A stretch of 64,000 nt of DNA from Marivivens aquimaris (GCF_015220045.1 NZ_JADBGB010000001.1:2317501-2381500), one strand, 5' to 3'. Numbered from the stretch's first letter, positions 35,695 to 43,953 are shown. Made by a program: numbers and translations. Notes: a model not told the origin generated them from the letters alone.

Positions 35695-36717
35695 TCACTT
35701 CTTCTTGGTCGCGTAGGTGAGCGCGAGCTTGCGGAACGTGTCGTTAGACATCACGGCGATCAGCAGAAGCGCACCGATGATGATCGAGCCGTAGTTCGGG
35801 TCGAGGCCGCTGAAGAAGATGCCTTGGTTCACGATGGCAAAGGTCAGCGTACCGAAGACGATGCCGATGACCGAACCAGCGCCGCCGGTCATCAGAACGC
35901 CGCCGATAACAACGCACATGATCGAGTTGAAGATGAACGCCTGACCCGCCGCAACCTGCGCGGACTGGAACGTCAGAACCTGCGAGACACCGACGAATGC
36001 CGCGCCGAAACCGGACAGCATATAGAGGCCGATGGTCAGCTTGTTGGTCGGGATACCTGCGTTGCGGGCGCTTTCGCGGTCACCGCCGATAGCGAAGACC
36101 CAGTTGCCCCACGGGGACATGTGCAGGAAGAAATAGATGACGGCAGCAAAGCCGAACCACCAGAACATCGTGACCTGGAACATGCCGCCGATGAACTGAC
36201 CCAGCAGCGACTTGGCGAGTGGGTCGGGTGTCATGAAGACGCCGGTGCTGCCTGCGATCAGAACGGTGAAACCGAGTGTCAGGCCCATCACGCCAAACAT
36301 CGTGCCGATGGTGATGATGAGCGACGGGATCGTGGTACGAGTCACCAGAAGGCCGTTCACGAGGCCGACCAGAAGGCCGACGCTGAGACCGCCGAGGATG
36401 CCCATCCAAGTGGGCAAATCGTAATGGCCGGAAATCAGCGCGGTGGTGAGCGACGCTGCGGGCAGGACGGAGCCCACCGACAGATCAAGCTCGCCCGCGA
36501 TCATCAGAAGGCCGACGGGAAGTGCGATGATACCGACTTCGGCGGCCATGTTCAGGAAGCTCGACCAACCGGGAGCGCCCACGAAAACCTCGCCGCCCAT
36601 ACTGGCAAAGAAGATGTAGACGACAATCGTTCCAAGCAGCGTCCCTGCTTCGGGACGGCGGATCAGACTGCCGAAATTGATGGATGAACCACCGGAATTC
36701 GTCGTTTCAGATGACAT
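35695..36717 (-). CDS. Sugar ABC transporter permease (CUT2 family), module B first permease
   Basis: Permease of 340 residues. A hydrophilic Ser/Asn-rich start (MSSETTNSGGSS) is followed by about eight to ten helices with GELDLSVGSVLPAAS, VNGLLVTRTTIPSLIITIGT, NAGIPTNKLTIGL and GGVLMTGGAGSVIG. The ATG at 36717 follows GGGAGAGAA; the open frame further upstream has no such site. The C-terminal TYATKKK resembles the module A permease ending. Confidence 0.92.
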   Translation of the reverse strand: MSSETTNSGGSSINFGSLIRRPEAGTLLGTIVVYIFFASMGGEVFVGAPGWSSFLNMAAEVGIIALPVGLLMIAGELDLSVGSVLPAASLTTALISGHYDLPTWMGILGGLSVGLLVGLVNGLLVTRTTIPSLIITIGTMFGVMGLTLGFTVLIAGSTGVFMTPDPLAKSLLGQFIGGMFQVTMFWWFGFAAVIYFFLHMSPWGNWVFAIGGDRESARNAGIPTNKLTIGLYMLSGFGAAFVGVSQVLTFQSAQVAAGQAFIFNSIMCVVIGGVLMTGGAGSVIGIVFGTLTFAIVNQGIFFSGLDPNYGSIIIGALLLIAVMSNDTFRKLALTYATKKK

Positions 36718-36779
36718 TTCTCTCCCCCAGTGCGCCACGCACTTCACCATGCCCCAATGCGCGGGCCTTCGTTTTGGAC

Positions 36780-36805
36780 GGACCGCGCAACGGATTGCGC
36801 GGTCC
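36780..36805 (-). other. Hairpin between binding-protein and permease genes, module B
   Basis: Eleven-base perfect arms GGACCGCGCAA (36780-36790) and TTGCGCGGTCC (36795-36805) with a CGGA loop and no T run on the coding strand. It lies just after the binding-protein gene and before the permease gene, as in module A. A role in raising binding-protein mRNA over permease mRNA is likely. Confidence 0.65.
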
Positions 36806-36825
36806 TATTTCGTATTGCTCGAGAA

Positions 36826-37788
36826 TTAGCGGGTGCCCTGCGAAGCGCCCGACATGGTCGACGCGATGTTCGACGCATCAACGATGCCCGGGCCGGTGAG
36901 GATTTCACGGGTCGGAATGTTGAGGCCGTAGTTCACGTAGCCGTTCAGGATCGAAACTGCGTAGTAGCCCTGCTGGTAACCCTGCTGGTCGATTGCGCAG
37001 GCCTGCTTGCCGTCGTTGATGTTGGTCAGGATGGCTTCGTCGAAGTTGATACCGCAGAGCGATACAGCGCCTTCTTTGCCAGCCTGAGCGATGCCCTGAA
37101 CTGCGCCAACTGCGTCGAGGTTAGCCGTGGTGAAGACCGAGTCGATGTCCGGGTTCTGCAGGAGGTGAGCACGGATCGCCTGAGCGACTGCGGTCACGTT
37201 ACCCTGTGCGGTTGCCGGCAGCGGCAGGACCGAACCGGTACCACCGGTGCTTTCGATGCCTTCAACGAAACCGTTGCAGTAGTCTTCGATGTTCGCAGCG
37301 CCCGGCAGCGAGTTGATGCAAACGCCGTTCTTGCCACCGTTCGAGCCGAGGTATTCACCGCCAGCAACACCGGCTTTGTAGTCGACTGCGCCGACGTAGT
37401 TCATAGCGCCGAGGCGGTCAGCCGCTTCGATGCCGCCAGCGTTGTAGATGACAAGCGGGATGCCTGCGTCGACAACAGCCTGGAATGCAGGGTCCATGGC
37501 TTCCGGAACCCAGTCCGGACCGACGATTGCGTCAGCGCCTTGGTCGATGGCCTGACGGATCAGTTCCGCAGCGTCGACGCCGAGGTTGTCGTAGTTCTGC
37601 GGACCAAGCCAAGTGACCGAGCCACCCTGTGCTTCGACAACAAGACCTGCGTCTTCGGCGCCGCGCTTAACGATCGACCAGAACGGATCGTCCGGCTTAC
37701 CGCCGATAACAAAGATGTCTGCGGACATCGCGGTGGTCGCCATCATCGCAGTCGTCGCAGCCGCGACAAAAAGATTGGTCAGTTTCAT
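36826..37788 (-). CDS. Sugar ABC transporter substrate-binding protein (periplasmic), module B
   Basis: Periplasmic protein of 320 residues with a signal peptide (residues 1-22, cleavage after AMS before ADIFV). The type I binding-protein fold is indicated by IFVIGGKPDDPFWSIVKRGA, ADAIVGPDWVPEAM and YKAGVAGGEYLG. It is similar in design to the module A binding protein but clearly different in sequence, so the two probably recognise different ligands. The ATG at 37788 follows GGAGG with nine bases between. The MocB-type binding protein is a plausible relative. Confidence 0.91.
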   Translation of the reverse strand: MKLTNLFVAAATTAMMATTAMSADIFVIGGKPDDPFWSIVKRGAEDAGLVVEAQGGSVTWLGPQNYDNLGVDAAELIRQAIDQGADAIVGPDWVPEAMDPAFQAVVDAGIPLVIYNAGGIEAADRLGAMNYVGAVDYKAGVAGGEYLGSNGGKNGVCINSLPGAANIEDYCNGFVEGIESTGGTGSVLPLPATAQGNVTAVAQAIRAHLLQNPDIDSVFTTANLDAVGAVQGIAQAGKEGAVSLCGINFDEAILTNINDGKQACAIDQQGYQQGYYAVSILNGYVNYGLNIPTREILTGPGIVDASNIASTMSGASQGTR

Positions 37789-37880
37789 GTTCAGTATCCT
37801 CCAATTTTTCACCGCATAACCGCGGCCCGAACATTTCGTGGTAGTCCCCGAGTCCTCCTCAGTCGTCGGGGGCGTGAGGG

Positions 37881-38903
37881 TCACGGTGAGGTGGCCCCTC
37901 CCGTTCCTTTGGCTCTCAGCTTTTCGCGTTTTGCGCGAAAGCGGGCCTTCATCTCTTCGTCGGCTTTCTTAGAGCCGTCGTGCCATGTGCCGAACCAGCG
38001 GTCCCACGGCAGCACGCCGTCATCACAGTAATTCACCTCGAAGTACTTATGATGAAGGTAATGGGCGTAAGCGTGGCTCTCGATTGCGCGGTCTTTACCC
38101 ACTTCGAGCCGATCAAAGCCGATATGCCCCACGATCGCTGCGAAAGCGGCAAGGTTGAATTGCCAAAGCACGAGAAAGGGGTGCGAAAACAGCGCGAGGT
38201 GAAACGCAACCGTCCCGAAATATAGCAGTCCTTCGACCGGATGCATCGACAGCGACGACCACGGGCTCGGGTTGATCGAGTTGTGGTGCACCGAGTGGAC
38301 GTGCTTGTAGAGCGGTCCCCAGTGGATCAGGCGATGCACGAAGAAAAAGTAACCTTCATGCAGGATCGGCGAGAGCACGAGCAGGACGGCGAACCAGACG
38401 AAGTTGCTTTCCAGCGACAGCGTCGGCACAGCGCCCGAATACATCAGCCACAGGCAAACCACCTCGATCGCGGTGCCAATGGGCACGGTTACGAACAGCG
38501 AGCGGATGCAGTTGTCGATGGCCTGCGATTTGAACCAGAACACGTCCGACGGGCGCTCTGCCGGGAAGGTGCCGTTATATTTGAAACGCCCATGCTGGCG
38601 CTTGCGGATATAGAGGTGCAGCTCGAAGCCGCCGAAGAACAGCGCGATGGCGGCGATATTCACGATCAGCAGGCGTAGTGCCCAGCCCCACTCCAGCGTC
38701 GCCATCGTCTCGGCGCTCGGCAGAACGAGGAACCAGTAGACCAGCGTGATTGCCATGTAGACGGCGTTCCAGCCGAACAGATAGCTGACGACGAACTCCG
38801 GAACCTTGCCAAGCGCGCCCGTGGCGACGGGCGACAGACCTATCGGCTCGTTCGGGCGGAAGTTTCCGCGCTTGTCCTTGGTTCCGAAGGCGAGATCATC
38901 CAT
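37881..38903 (-). CDS. Sterol desaturase/fatty acid hydroxylase family membrane protein, copy 1
   Basis: Integral membrane di-iron protein of 340 residues. The His-rich boxes are HRLIH at residues 190-194, HSVHH at 203-207 and HYLHH at 281-285, with membrane helices between about residues 40 and 250. Members hydroxylate or desaturate lipids and other substrates using O2. It starts six bases after its paralogue and lies upstream of the ABC importer genes, suggesting a catabolic substrate instead of membrane lipid. That assignment is inference. Confidence 0.85.
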   Translation of the reverse strand: MDDLAFGTKDKRGNFRPNEPIGLSPVATGALGKVPEFVVSYLFGWNAVYMAITLVYWFLVLPSAETMATLEWGWALRLLIVNIAAIALFFGGFELHLYIRKRQHGRFKYNGTFPAERPSDVFWFKSQAIDNCIRSLFVTVPIGTAIEVVCLWLMYSGAVPTLSLESNFVWFAVLLVLSPILHEGYFFFVHRLIHWGPLYKHVHSVHHNSINPSPWSSLSMHPVEGLLYFGTVAFHLALFSHPFLVLWQFNLAAFAAIVGHIGFDRLEVGKDRAIESHAYAHYLHHKYFEVNYCDDGVLPWDRWFGTWHDGSKKADEEMKARFRAKREKLRAKGTGGATSP

Positions 38904-38908
38904 CCCGA

Positions 38909-39940
38909 TCAGCCCTTCGCCGCAACGCCGGCATTCCTTGCCTTAACGCGCTCTTTTTTGGCCTTGAAACGCGTCTTCATACGCTCTTCGGCTTCTTTCG
39001 AACCGTCGTGCCAGAAGCCGAACATCTTATCGAGCGGGATCAGGCCGTCGCCACCGTAGTTCACCTCGAAGTACTTGTGGTGCAGGTAGTGGGCGTAGGC
39101 GTGCGTATCGACCGCACTGTCTTCGGTCACTTCAAGCTTGTCGAAACCGATGTGACCGTTGACGGCACCAAAGCCGATCATCTTGGACGTGAACATGCCG
39201 ACGATCGGGTTTGACGGGATGATCAGATACCAGAGCACCTCGGCGAAATAGAGCGTGCTTTCCACCGGATGCATCGACAGCGACGACCACGGACTCGGGT
39301 TGATCGAGTTGTGGTGGACCGAATGCACCCACTTATAAAGCGGCTGTTGGTGGATGAGCCAATGGATGCAGAAGAAGTGCACTTCGTGGATCATCGGCGT
39401 GATCAGCGTCAGAATAACGAGGTAGATCCAGCTGTCTTCCCAGCTCAGCCAGCCGAAGGCGTGGATACCGTTGGTGAAGCAGTAGAGGAAGATCACCTCG
39501 ATCACCGTCCAGATCGGCACGGACATGAACATGCTACGCACGAAGTTGTCGAGATTCTGGGATTTGAACCAGAACACGTCAGACGGATTTTCCGACGGAA
39601 ACTTGGCGTTGTACTTGAAACGATTGTCCTGCTTGCGGCGGACGTAGAAGAACAGCTCGATCGAGCCGTACATCGCAAAGATACAAGCCGCATTGGCAGC
39701 CAGCAGCAGCGCGAAACCGGCGAGGCTGAACGTCTGGAACAGCGCGAGGTTCGGCTGGATTAGCAGGAACCAGTAGGCGAGCGTCATCGCCATGTGGAAC
39801 GCATTCCACGGCCAAAGATAGGCACGCGCGAACTCACCGAGCATGTTGAATTTGCCGGTCCAGAACGGTGCGATATCGAGCGGTTCATTGGGTGCCCAAT
39901 TGCCGCGCTTGTCGCGCGAACCGAACTTCAGATCATCCAT
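38909..39940 (-). CDS. Sterol desaturase/fatty acid hydroxylase family membrane protein, copy 2
   Basis: Protein of 343 residues, paralogous to its neighbour: both start MDDL and share KRGN, VFWFKSQ, HNSINPSPWSSLSMHPVE and HYLHHKYFEVNY. His boxes HWLIH, HSVHH and HYLHH are complete. The ATG at 39940 is preceded by GAGGGGAG and begins the shared N-terminus. It is the first gene of module B and is divergent from the second LacI-type regulator. Two diverged paralogues side by side may form a complex or act on two positions of one substrate. Confidence 0.85.
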   Translation of the reverse strand: MDDLKFGSRDKRGNWAPNEPLDIAPFWTGKFNMLGEFARAYLWPWNAFHMAMTLAYWFLLIQPNLALFQTFSLAGFALLLAANAACIFAMYGSIELFFYVRRKQDNRFKYNAKFPSENPSDVFWFKSQNLDNFVRSMFMSVPIWTVIEVIFLYCFTNGIHAFGWLSWEDSWIYLVILTLITPMIHEVHFFCIHWLIHQQPLYKWVHSVHHNSINPSPWSSLSMHPVESTLYFAEVLWYLIIPSNPIVGMFTSKMIGFGAVNGHIGFDKLEVTEDSAVDTHAYAHYLHHKYFEVNYGGDGLIPLDKMFGFWHDGSKEAEERMKTRFKAKKERVKARNAGVAAKG

Positions 39941-40055
39941 GACTAATACTCCCCTCAACCGCCCTGCCGTTCTCCTCAGATGGCCGAGCGGGTTGCAGAG
40001 ATGGTTGACAGATTGTCGCAAGATCGATCAAGACTGATCCAATCTGTATCAAAAT

Positions 40056-40094
40056 TTGGTTCCAATTCATCTCAGGGAGAGGATGCTTTGGAAC
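40056..40094. promoter_or_regulatory. Inverted repeats with TTGG/CCAA arms before LacI-type gene 2
   Basis: TTGGTTCCAA at 40056-40065 is an arm-symmetric element. Its GTTCCAA (40059-40065) also pairs with TTGGAAC at 40088-40094. Both lie in the region between the divergent hydroxylase gene and the regulator. They are possible operator half-sites, but the spacing is irregular. Confidence 0.3.
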
Positions 40095-40112
40095 TTTTTG
40101 AGGGAGGCAAAG

Positions 40113-41144
40113 ATGGTTTCGCGACCAACGATACGGGATTTGGCTGACGCGGCAGGGGTATCCGTTTCCACGGTGAACAGGGTCATCAACCAGCCAGAAT
40201 CGGTGCGTCTGCCGACACGCAATCGGGTGCTTCATGCCGCCGAAGATATCGGTTTCTATGGCCTCGGCTCGATCGAGACAGCCATCATGAAATCGCGCGA
40301 AACGCACACCATCGGCGTACTGCTTCAACAGAGCGACCGTGCGTTTTATCGCGGGCTAGGCAATGCGTTGGAGCAGATCGCGGAGTCGTATCAGAACGCG
40401 CGGATCGTGCTGAAACTCGAATACCTCAGTGATCTCAATCCCGAAAACGTCGCCGCCCGCATTCGTAATCTGGGCAACCAGTGCGAGGCGATTGCGGTTG
40501 TTGCTGCCGAACATCCCCGCGTCTCGCAGGCTATCAACGACGTCCAAGCCACCGACACGCCGGTCATTGCGTTGATCGCACCTCTCTCCGCCGATGGCGA
40601 GGTCGGTTACGTGGGCCTCGATTCCTGGAAAGTCGGCCGCACCGCCGCTTGGGGCTTTGATAAGATGTGCCGCGACGAGGGCGAGATCGCCATTCTGGTC
40701 GGCAACCCGCGCTACCGGAATCAGGAACTGAACGAGATCGGCTTCCGCTCCTATTTCCGCGAACACGCCTCTGGGTTCACATTGCTAGAGCCTCGCTCGA
40801 CCTTCGAGAGCCTTGCGATTGCCAAGGAACTGACGACCGAATTGATCCGCGACCACCCCAACCTTAAGGGTATTTTCGTGTCCGGCGGGGGCATCACCGG
40901 CGTGCTTGAAGCAGTGCGTCAGACAAGTCGGGACCACGAGTTGATCGTCATCGGATACGAGCTTTTCGAGGCAACGCGGAACGGTCTCATCGACGGCTCG
41001 ATGACCATGTCGATCTGCCATCCGATCTTCCCCATGGCGCGCCAGACGATCCAAAGCTTGATCGATGCAAAGGTCCGCGGTGTGGTCACAGGCGCGACGA
41101 CGACCCATCTGAACTTCGAGATTTACACCTCACAGAACATATGA
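40113..41144 (+). CDS. LacI family transcriptional regulator, module B
   Basis: Regulator of 343 residues with the helix-turn-helix PTIRDLADAAGVSVSTVNRVI and a sugar-binding sensor domain (GYVGLDSWKVGRTAAWG, GIFVSGGGITGVLEA). The ATG at 40113 has a very strong site, GAGGGAGG; frame upstream of it falls in the promoter region. It is divergent from the two hydroxylases and the module B operon, so it probably controls them. Its stop codon lies inside the palindrome that precedes the third LacI-type gene. Confidence 0.92.
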   Translation: MVSRPTIRDLADAAGVSVSTVNRVINQPESVRLPTRNRVLHAAEDIGFYGLGSIETAIMKSRETHTIGVLLQQSDRAFYRGLGNALEQIAESYQNARIVLKLEYLSDLNPENVAARIRNLGNQCEAIAVVAAEHPRVSQAINDVQATDTPVIALIAPLSADGEVGYVGLDSWKVGRTAAWGFDKMCRDEGEIAILVGNPRYRNQELNEIGFRSYFREHASGFTLLEPRSTFESLAIAKELTTELIRDHPNLKGIFVSGGGITGVLEAVRQTSRDHELIVIGYELFEATRNGLIDGSMTMSICHPIFPMARQTIQSLIDAKVRGVVTGATTTHLNFEIYTSQNI

Positions 41145-41157
41145 CGTAAAAACGTCA
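41142..41157. promoter_or_regulatory. Palindrome TGACGT-AAAA-ACGTCA before LacI-type gene 3 (operator)
   Basis: Perfect 16-base inverted repeat, 14 bases before the regulator start at 41171 and overlapping the stop codon of the preceding regulator. The same sequence, reverse complemented, recurs right after this regulator at 42203-42218. A repeated perfect palindrome on both sides of a LacI-type gene is strong evidence for its operator. Confidence 0.75.
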
Positions 41158-41170
41158 GAAAGTGTCATTG

Positions 41171-42202
41171 ATGGCAAACCGTCCGACAATCAAAGACGTA
41201 GCTGCGGCCGCTGGCGTCAGCGCAACGACTGTAGATCGCGCCATCAACGGGCGGATGACCGTCCGCAAGGACACCCTGCAGAAGATCGTCGATGCCGCGC
41301 ACCGCGTTGGCTACCACGGCAAGGGTAGCCTGATGAGCCAGCTTGCCGAAAACAAGCCACGCTGCCGGCTTGGGGTTGTGCTGGTGAAGCGTTCGCAAGA
41401 GTTCTACCAGAACTTCGCCAAAGAGATCGAAACGGCCATGGCGACCCAACATTACGTGCGCGGCGAGGTCATCATCCGCTACGCCGCCTCGCAGTCGCCC
41501 GATGACTTCGCAACGGAACTTCGCGCGCTGGGAAATACCGTCGACGCCATCGCTTGCGTTGCGATCAACCACCAGAAACTTGACGAGGTCGTGCAAGAGT
41601 TGAAGGACAAAGGCGTGCCGGTCGTCGCGCTCCTGAATGACACTGCTCAGGGTATCCGGAAATACTATATTGGCCTTAACAATATGAAGGTCGGGCGCAC
41701 TGCCGCTTGGTTCCTGACGCACACGATCAGCAAACCCGGCAAGCTAGCAGTGTTCGTTGGCGGCAACCGCTGGCACGGTCATGACCTGCGCGAAGTCGGT
41801 TTCCGCTCCTATATCCGCGCCGAAGCGCCAAGCTTTACAGTGCTGGATACGCTGGTGAATCTCGAAACGCGCAAGGTGACTTATGAGGCGACGCTTGACC
41901 TCCTCCACCGTCACTCCGACCTGACCGGCATCTACGTCGCAGGCGGCGGAATGGAAGGTGCGATCGCTGCACTAAGGGAAAGCCGCAAGGCCGGAGAAGT
42001 CAGTCTGATCGTCAACGAACTGACCCACGAAAGCCGCGCGGCGCTCGCTGATGGCTACGTGCAAATGGTCAATGTCACCCCCCTGCCCGAGCTTTGCAGC
42101 GAACTGGTCAAATTGGTGACGGAGACCTTCGACGACGCATCAGAAGGCGTGGCAGGCCAGAGCTTTCTGGAACCGAGGGTCATTCTACCGGAGATGATCT
42201 GA
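41171..42202 (+). CDS. LacI family transcriptional regulator, module C
   Basis: Regulator of 343 residues with the helix-turn-helix PTIKDVAAAAGVSATTVDRAI and the sensor domain (YIGLNNMKVGRTAAWF, GIYVAGGGMEGAIAAL). The ATG at 41171 is taken because it starts MANRPT, like the other family members; a GTG three codons earlier is possible. The recognition helix differs from the two other regulators (SATTVDR against SVSTVNR). Identical palindromes flank the gene, one before it and one before the following catabolic operon, consistent with autoregulation and control of module C. Confidence 0.93.
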   Translation: MANRPTIKDVAAAAGVSATTVDRAINGRMTVRKDTLQKIVDAAHRVGYHGKGSLMSQLAENKPRCRLGVVLVKRSQEFYQNFAKEIETAMATQHYVRGEVIIRYAASQSPDDFATELRALGNTVDAIACVAINHQKLDEVVQELKDKGVPVVALLNDTAQGIRKYYIGLNNMKVGRTAAWFLTHTISKPGKLAVFVGGNRWHGHDLREVGFRSYIRAEAPSFTVLDTLVNLETRKVTYEATLDLLHRHSDLTGIYVAGGGMEGAIAALRESRKAGEVSLIVNELTHESRAALADGYVQMVNVTPLPELCSELVKLVTETFDDASEGVAGQSFLEPRVILPEMI

Positions 42203-42218
42203 TGACGTTTTTACGTCA
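42203..42218. promoter_or_regulatory. Palindrome TGACGT-TTTT-ACGTCA before module C operon (operator)
   Basis: Perfect 16-base inverted repeat, the exact reverse complement of the element at 41142-41157. It starts at the base after the regulator's stop codon and lies about 130 bases before the first module C gene. Confidence 0.75.
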
Positions 42219-42236
42219 TTAACTCCTACCAAATTT

Positions 42237-42250
42237 CGTCATCAATGACG
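42237..42250. promoter_or_regulatory. Second palindrome CGTCAT-CA-ATGACG before module C operon
   Basis: Perfect six-base arms with a two-base spacer, sharing the TGACG half-site with the 16-base palindrome located 18 bases upstream. It may be an auxiliary site with altered spacing. Confidence 0.5.
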
Positions 42251-42349
42251 CGATATGTGCCTCACCAAATTGACCTGACACGGGCTTCGGCCTCACGGTG
42301 CCACCAACAGCGGCCGGAAGTGGAGATTCGGGCGCTCTTGGAGGACACA

Positions 42350-43165
42350 ATGAAAAAAGTGCTGAACCAGATTACGGTTCCCCATCTCTCGTTCGAAGCA
42401 TTCCTTGATCTGGCGGCCCAGCTCGGTTGCATCGGCGTCGAAGCCCGCAATGACATGGACGCGCTGGATCGCCCGCTTTTCGACAACATGGACCCCGCCG
42501 CTGCGGGCGAGATGATCCGCGCCAAGGGACTGCGCCTCGTCGGTCTGAGCCAGGTTTATCCGTTCAATGATTGGAACGATGACCGCCGCGCGGAAGTCGC
42601 CAAGCTGATCGAAACCGCAAAAGCCGCGCAGGCCGAAACCATCAGCCTGATCCCGCGGAACGACGGCGTCGGCACAGCCAATGGCGAGCGTCAGGCGAAC
42701 CTGCGCATCGCGCTTAAGGAAATTTACCCGATGCTGGTCGAGGCCGACATGATCGCGCTCGTCGAACCGCTCGGCTTCGGTCGCTCGTCGCTGCGGTCGA
42801 AGGACGAACTGATCGAGACTCTCAAGGCGCTCGAGGTCGAGGACCGCTACAAGCTCGTCCACGACACCTTCCACCACACACTTGCTGAAGGCGGCTCGAT
42901 CTATCCCGGGCAGACGGGCATCGTGCACATCTCGGGCGTCAGTGACCCCTCGCTCACCATCGACGATATGGACGACGCGCACCGCGTGCTGATCGACGCG
43001 AACGACCAGCTCGGCAATATCGAGCAGATGCAGGCGTTCATCGACGCGGGCTACGAAGGTGCTTTCTCCTACGAATGCTTCGCACCGGAAACGCAGCAGC
43101 TCGACAATCACGCGGAAGAAATCGGCAAGTCCTTCGACTACATCGAAGCGCAGCTGAACGCTTGA
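42350..43165 (+). CDS. Sugar phosphate isomerase/epimerase family TIM-barrel protein (module C)
   Basis: Protein of 271 residues of the IolE/IolH/IolI superfamily. Metal-ligand-like positions appear in IALVEPLGF, KLVHDTFHHTLA, IVHISGVSD and the C-terminal FSYECFAPE. The ATG at 42350 follows TTGGAGGACACA and so was chosen over upstream starts within the promoter region. It is the first gene of module C; its stop overlaps the SDR start by one base. It resembles IolH-type proteins, but the reaction is not certain. Confidence 0.83.
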   Translation: MKKVLNQITVPHLSFEAFLDLAAQLGCIGVEARNDMDALDRPLFDNMDPAAAGEMIRAKGLRLVGLSQVYPFNDWNDDRRAEVAKLIETAKAAQAETISLIPRNDGVGTANGERQANLRIALKEIYPMLVEADMIALVEPLGFGRSSLRSKDELIETLKALEVEDRYKLVHDTFHHTLAEGGSIYPGQTGIVHISGVSDPSLTIDDMDDAHRVLIDANDQLGNIEQMQAFIDAGYEGAFSYECFAPETQQLDNHAEEIGKSFDYIEAQLNA

Positions 43166-43941
43166 TGATGGCCGAGCAGATCCACCAGAACACGGCTGCG
43201 TTGGTCATTGGCGGCACGCAAGGTGTCGGCGAAGCGATTGCGCTTCGTCTGATCGCTGAAGGTTGCCGCAAGATCGTCATCACTGGCCGCAATCCCGAAG
43301 TTGGCGAGGCAACGGCTCAGCGCATTGGTGCTGAGTTCATGCCAGTCGATCTTTCGGACACGGCGGCGGTAATGAAGCTGGTGGATGATGCGGACGCAAT
43401 GTTCGGCGGTCTGAACGCGATGGCGATTGCGGGTGCGTCGACCGAGCGGGGCTCGATCCTCGATACGTCGATGGAGCTTTACGACCGCATGTTCACGATC
43501 AACACGCGCTCGCCGTTCTTTGCGATCCAGCGGTTTGCGCAGAATGCCATCGACGCGGGGCGGCCTGCGTCGATCGTCAATATCCTCACGGTTTCGGCGA
43601 TGGTCGGGCAGAGCTTCCTCAGCCCCTACGCCGCTTCCAAAGGCGCCCTGACGACGATTACCCGCAACGCGGCGCAGGCGCTTCGCCACAACCGCATCCG
43701 CGTCAATGGCATCAACTGCGGTTGGATGGACACGCCGGGCGAGCACAAGATCCAACGCGATTTTCACGGAGCCGATGACGATTGGCTCGCAAAAGCAGAA
43801 GCAGCGCAGCCGATGGGCACGCTGGTCAAAACGGACACCGTGGCGCGGCAGGCATCGCTGATGCTCAGCCCCGCGTCGGGCGTCATGACCGGCGCCATCG
43901 TGGACTTCGATCAGAACGTGGTCGGCGCGCTGCCAGAGTAA
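43165..43941 (+). CDS. Short-chain dehydrogenase/reductase (SDR)
   Basis: NAD(P)-dependent oxidoreductase of 258 residues. The cofactor motif is GGTQGVGEAI near residue 17 (TGxxxGxG variant), the N-A-G-type segment reads AIAGAS, and the catalytic Tyr-x3-Lys is YAASK near residue 155 with Ser upstream in LTVSAM. Start at 43165 overlaps the previous stop; an ATG one codon later is equally possible. It probably oxidises or reduces a cyclitol or sugar acid in module C. Confidence 0.87.
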   Translation: MMAEQIHQNTAALVIGGTQGVGEAIALRLIAEGCRKIVITGRNPEVGEATAQRIGAEFMPVDLSDTAAVMKLVDDADAMFGGLNAMAIAGASTERGSILDTSMELYDRMFTINTRSPFFAIQRFAQNAIDAGRPASIVNILTVSAMVGQSFLSPYAASKGALTTITRNAAQALRHNRIRVNGINCGWMDTPGEHKIQRDFHGADDDWLAKAEAAQPMGTLVKTDTVARQASLMLSPASGVMTGAIVDFDQNVVGALPE

Positions 43942-43953
43942 GAGGACAAGGTT

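Noticed and set aside
36730..38031. 433-residue open frame antisense to the module B binding protein
   Set aside because: The opposite strand has a signal peptide, ribosome site and full binding-protein fold; this frame has none of these.
30021..39940. Module B as a complete rhizopine (moc) operon
   Set aside because: MocD- and MocE-like genes are present, but MocF and a MocR-type regulator are absent, and extra hydroxylases and a PanB-like gene are present. Rhizopine is therefore only one possible substrate.
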